Below, piece after piece: positions 5,534-5,554 of a stretch of 5,554 nucleotides of DNA; within the stretch, counting starts at the first letter, position 1; each line of letters opens with the position of its first letter. The stretch spans positions 1 to 5,554 of the forward strand of contig CALKVB010000017.1 in the NCBI GenBank assembly GCA_937996605.1, given 5' to 3'. Both the position numbers and the translations under genes were made by a program. This DNA is from an uncultured Oxalobacteraceae bacterium (GTDB lineage: Bacteria; Pseudomonadota; Gammaproteobacteria; Burkholderiales; Burkholderiaceae_D). Under the pieces are notes generated by a model. That model had not been told where the DNA came from, did no database searches, and saw only the letters and a list, made by a program, of their open reading frames with translations.

Positions 5534-5554
5534 AGATCGGAAGAGCGTCGTGTA
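5534..5554 (+). other. Illumina TruSeq adapter sequence (artefact, not genomic)
   Basis: The last 21 bases begin AGATCGGAAGAGC and continue GTCGTGTA, identical to the start of the standard Illumina adapter read-through (reverse complement of the universal adapter). It lies exactly at the end of the window, as expected for an untrimmed read at a contig end. Genomic sequence should be taken to end at about 5533. Confidence 0.96.

Overview
All genes read leftward (minus strand). The window looks like one end of a draft or metagenome contig from a betaproteobacterium, probably Burkholderiales and possibly Oxalobacteraceae such as an Undibacterium-like organism. That placement is inferred from the gene content: a large TonB-dependent receptor of the Xanthomonas/Caulobacter type, a Ppx/GppA phosphatase followed by a lysine/alanine-rich histone-H1-like protein with a ribbon-helix-helix-like C-terminus, and a methyltransferase-like fragment. 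GC is moderate (about half or a little lower by eye). No marker gene fixes the genus.

Layout from right to left, which is the direction of transcription: (1) 5534-5554 is not genomic; it matches the start of the Illumina TruSeq adapter. (2) 5285-5533 is the C-terminal end of a probable class I SAM-dependent methyltransferase, cut by the contig edge. (3) 5087-5284 is a spacer with five copies of a 9-bp tandem repeat. (4) 3629-5086 is a complete exopolyphosphatase/GppA-family gene. (5) 2905-3537 is a small basic H1-like protein gene with its own sigma70-type promoter and strong ribosome binding site, closed by a rho-independent terminator at 2795-2829. (6) 2213-2904 is an unusually long control region. 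It holds three evenly spaced perfect palindromes AAAGCGCTTT (LacI-family operator type), two candidate promoters and an eight-G run in the leader. (7) 1-2212 is the first 737 codons of a TonB-dependent outer-membrane receptor whose beta-barrel end lies beyond the left edge.

Functionally there are two themes. Ppx and the H1-like protein may be co-expressed in part, since no terminator is visible between them; they concern polyphosphate or (p)ppGpp turnover and possibly the nucleoid. The receptor is a separate unit, and its operator array suggests control by a sugar-responsive LacI-type regulator and hence carbohydrate uptake. No CRISPR array, transposase, tRNA or rRNA was seen. The most useful observations are the operator array, the leader homopolymer, the H1-tail/ribbon-helix-helix fusion beside ppx, and the adapter plus abrupt codon-usage change at the right-hand end.
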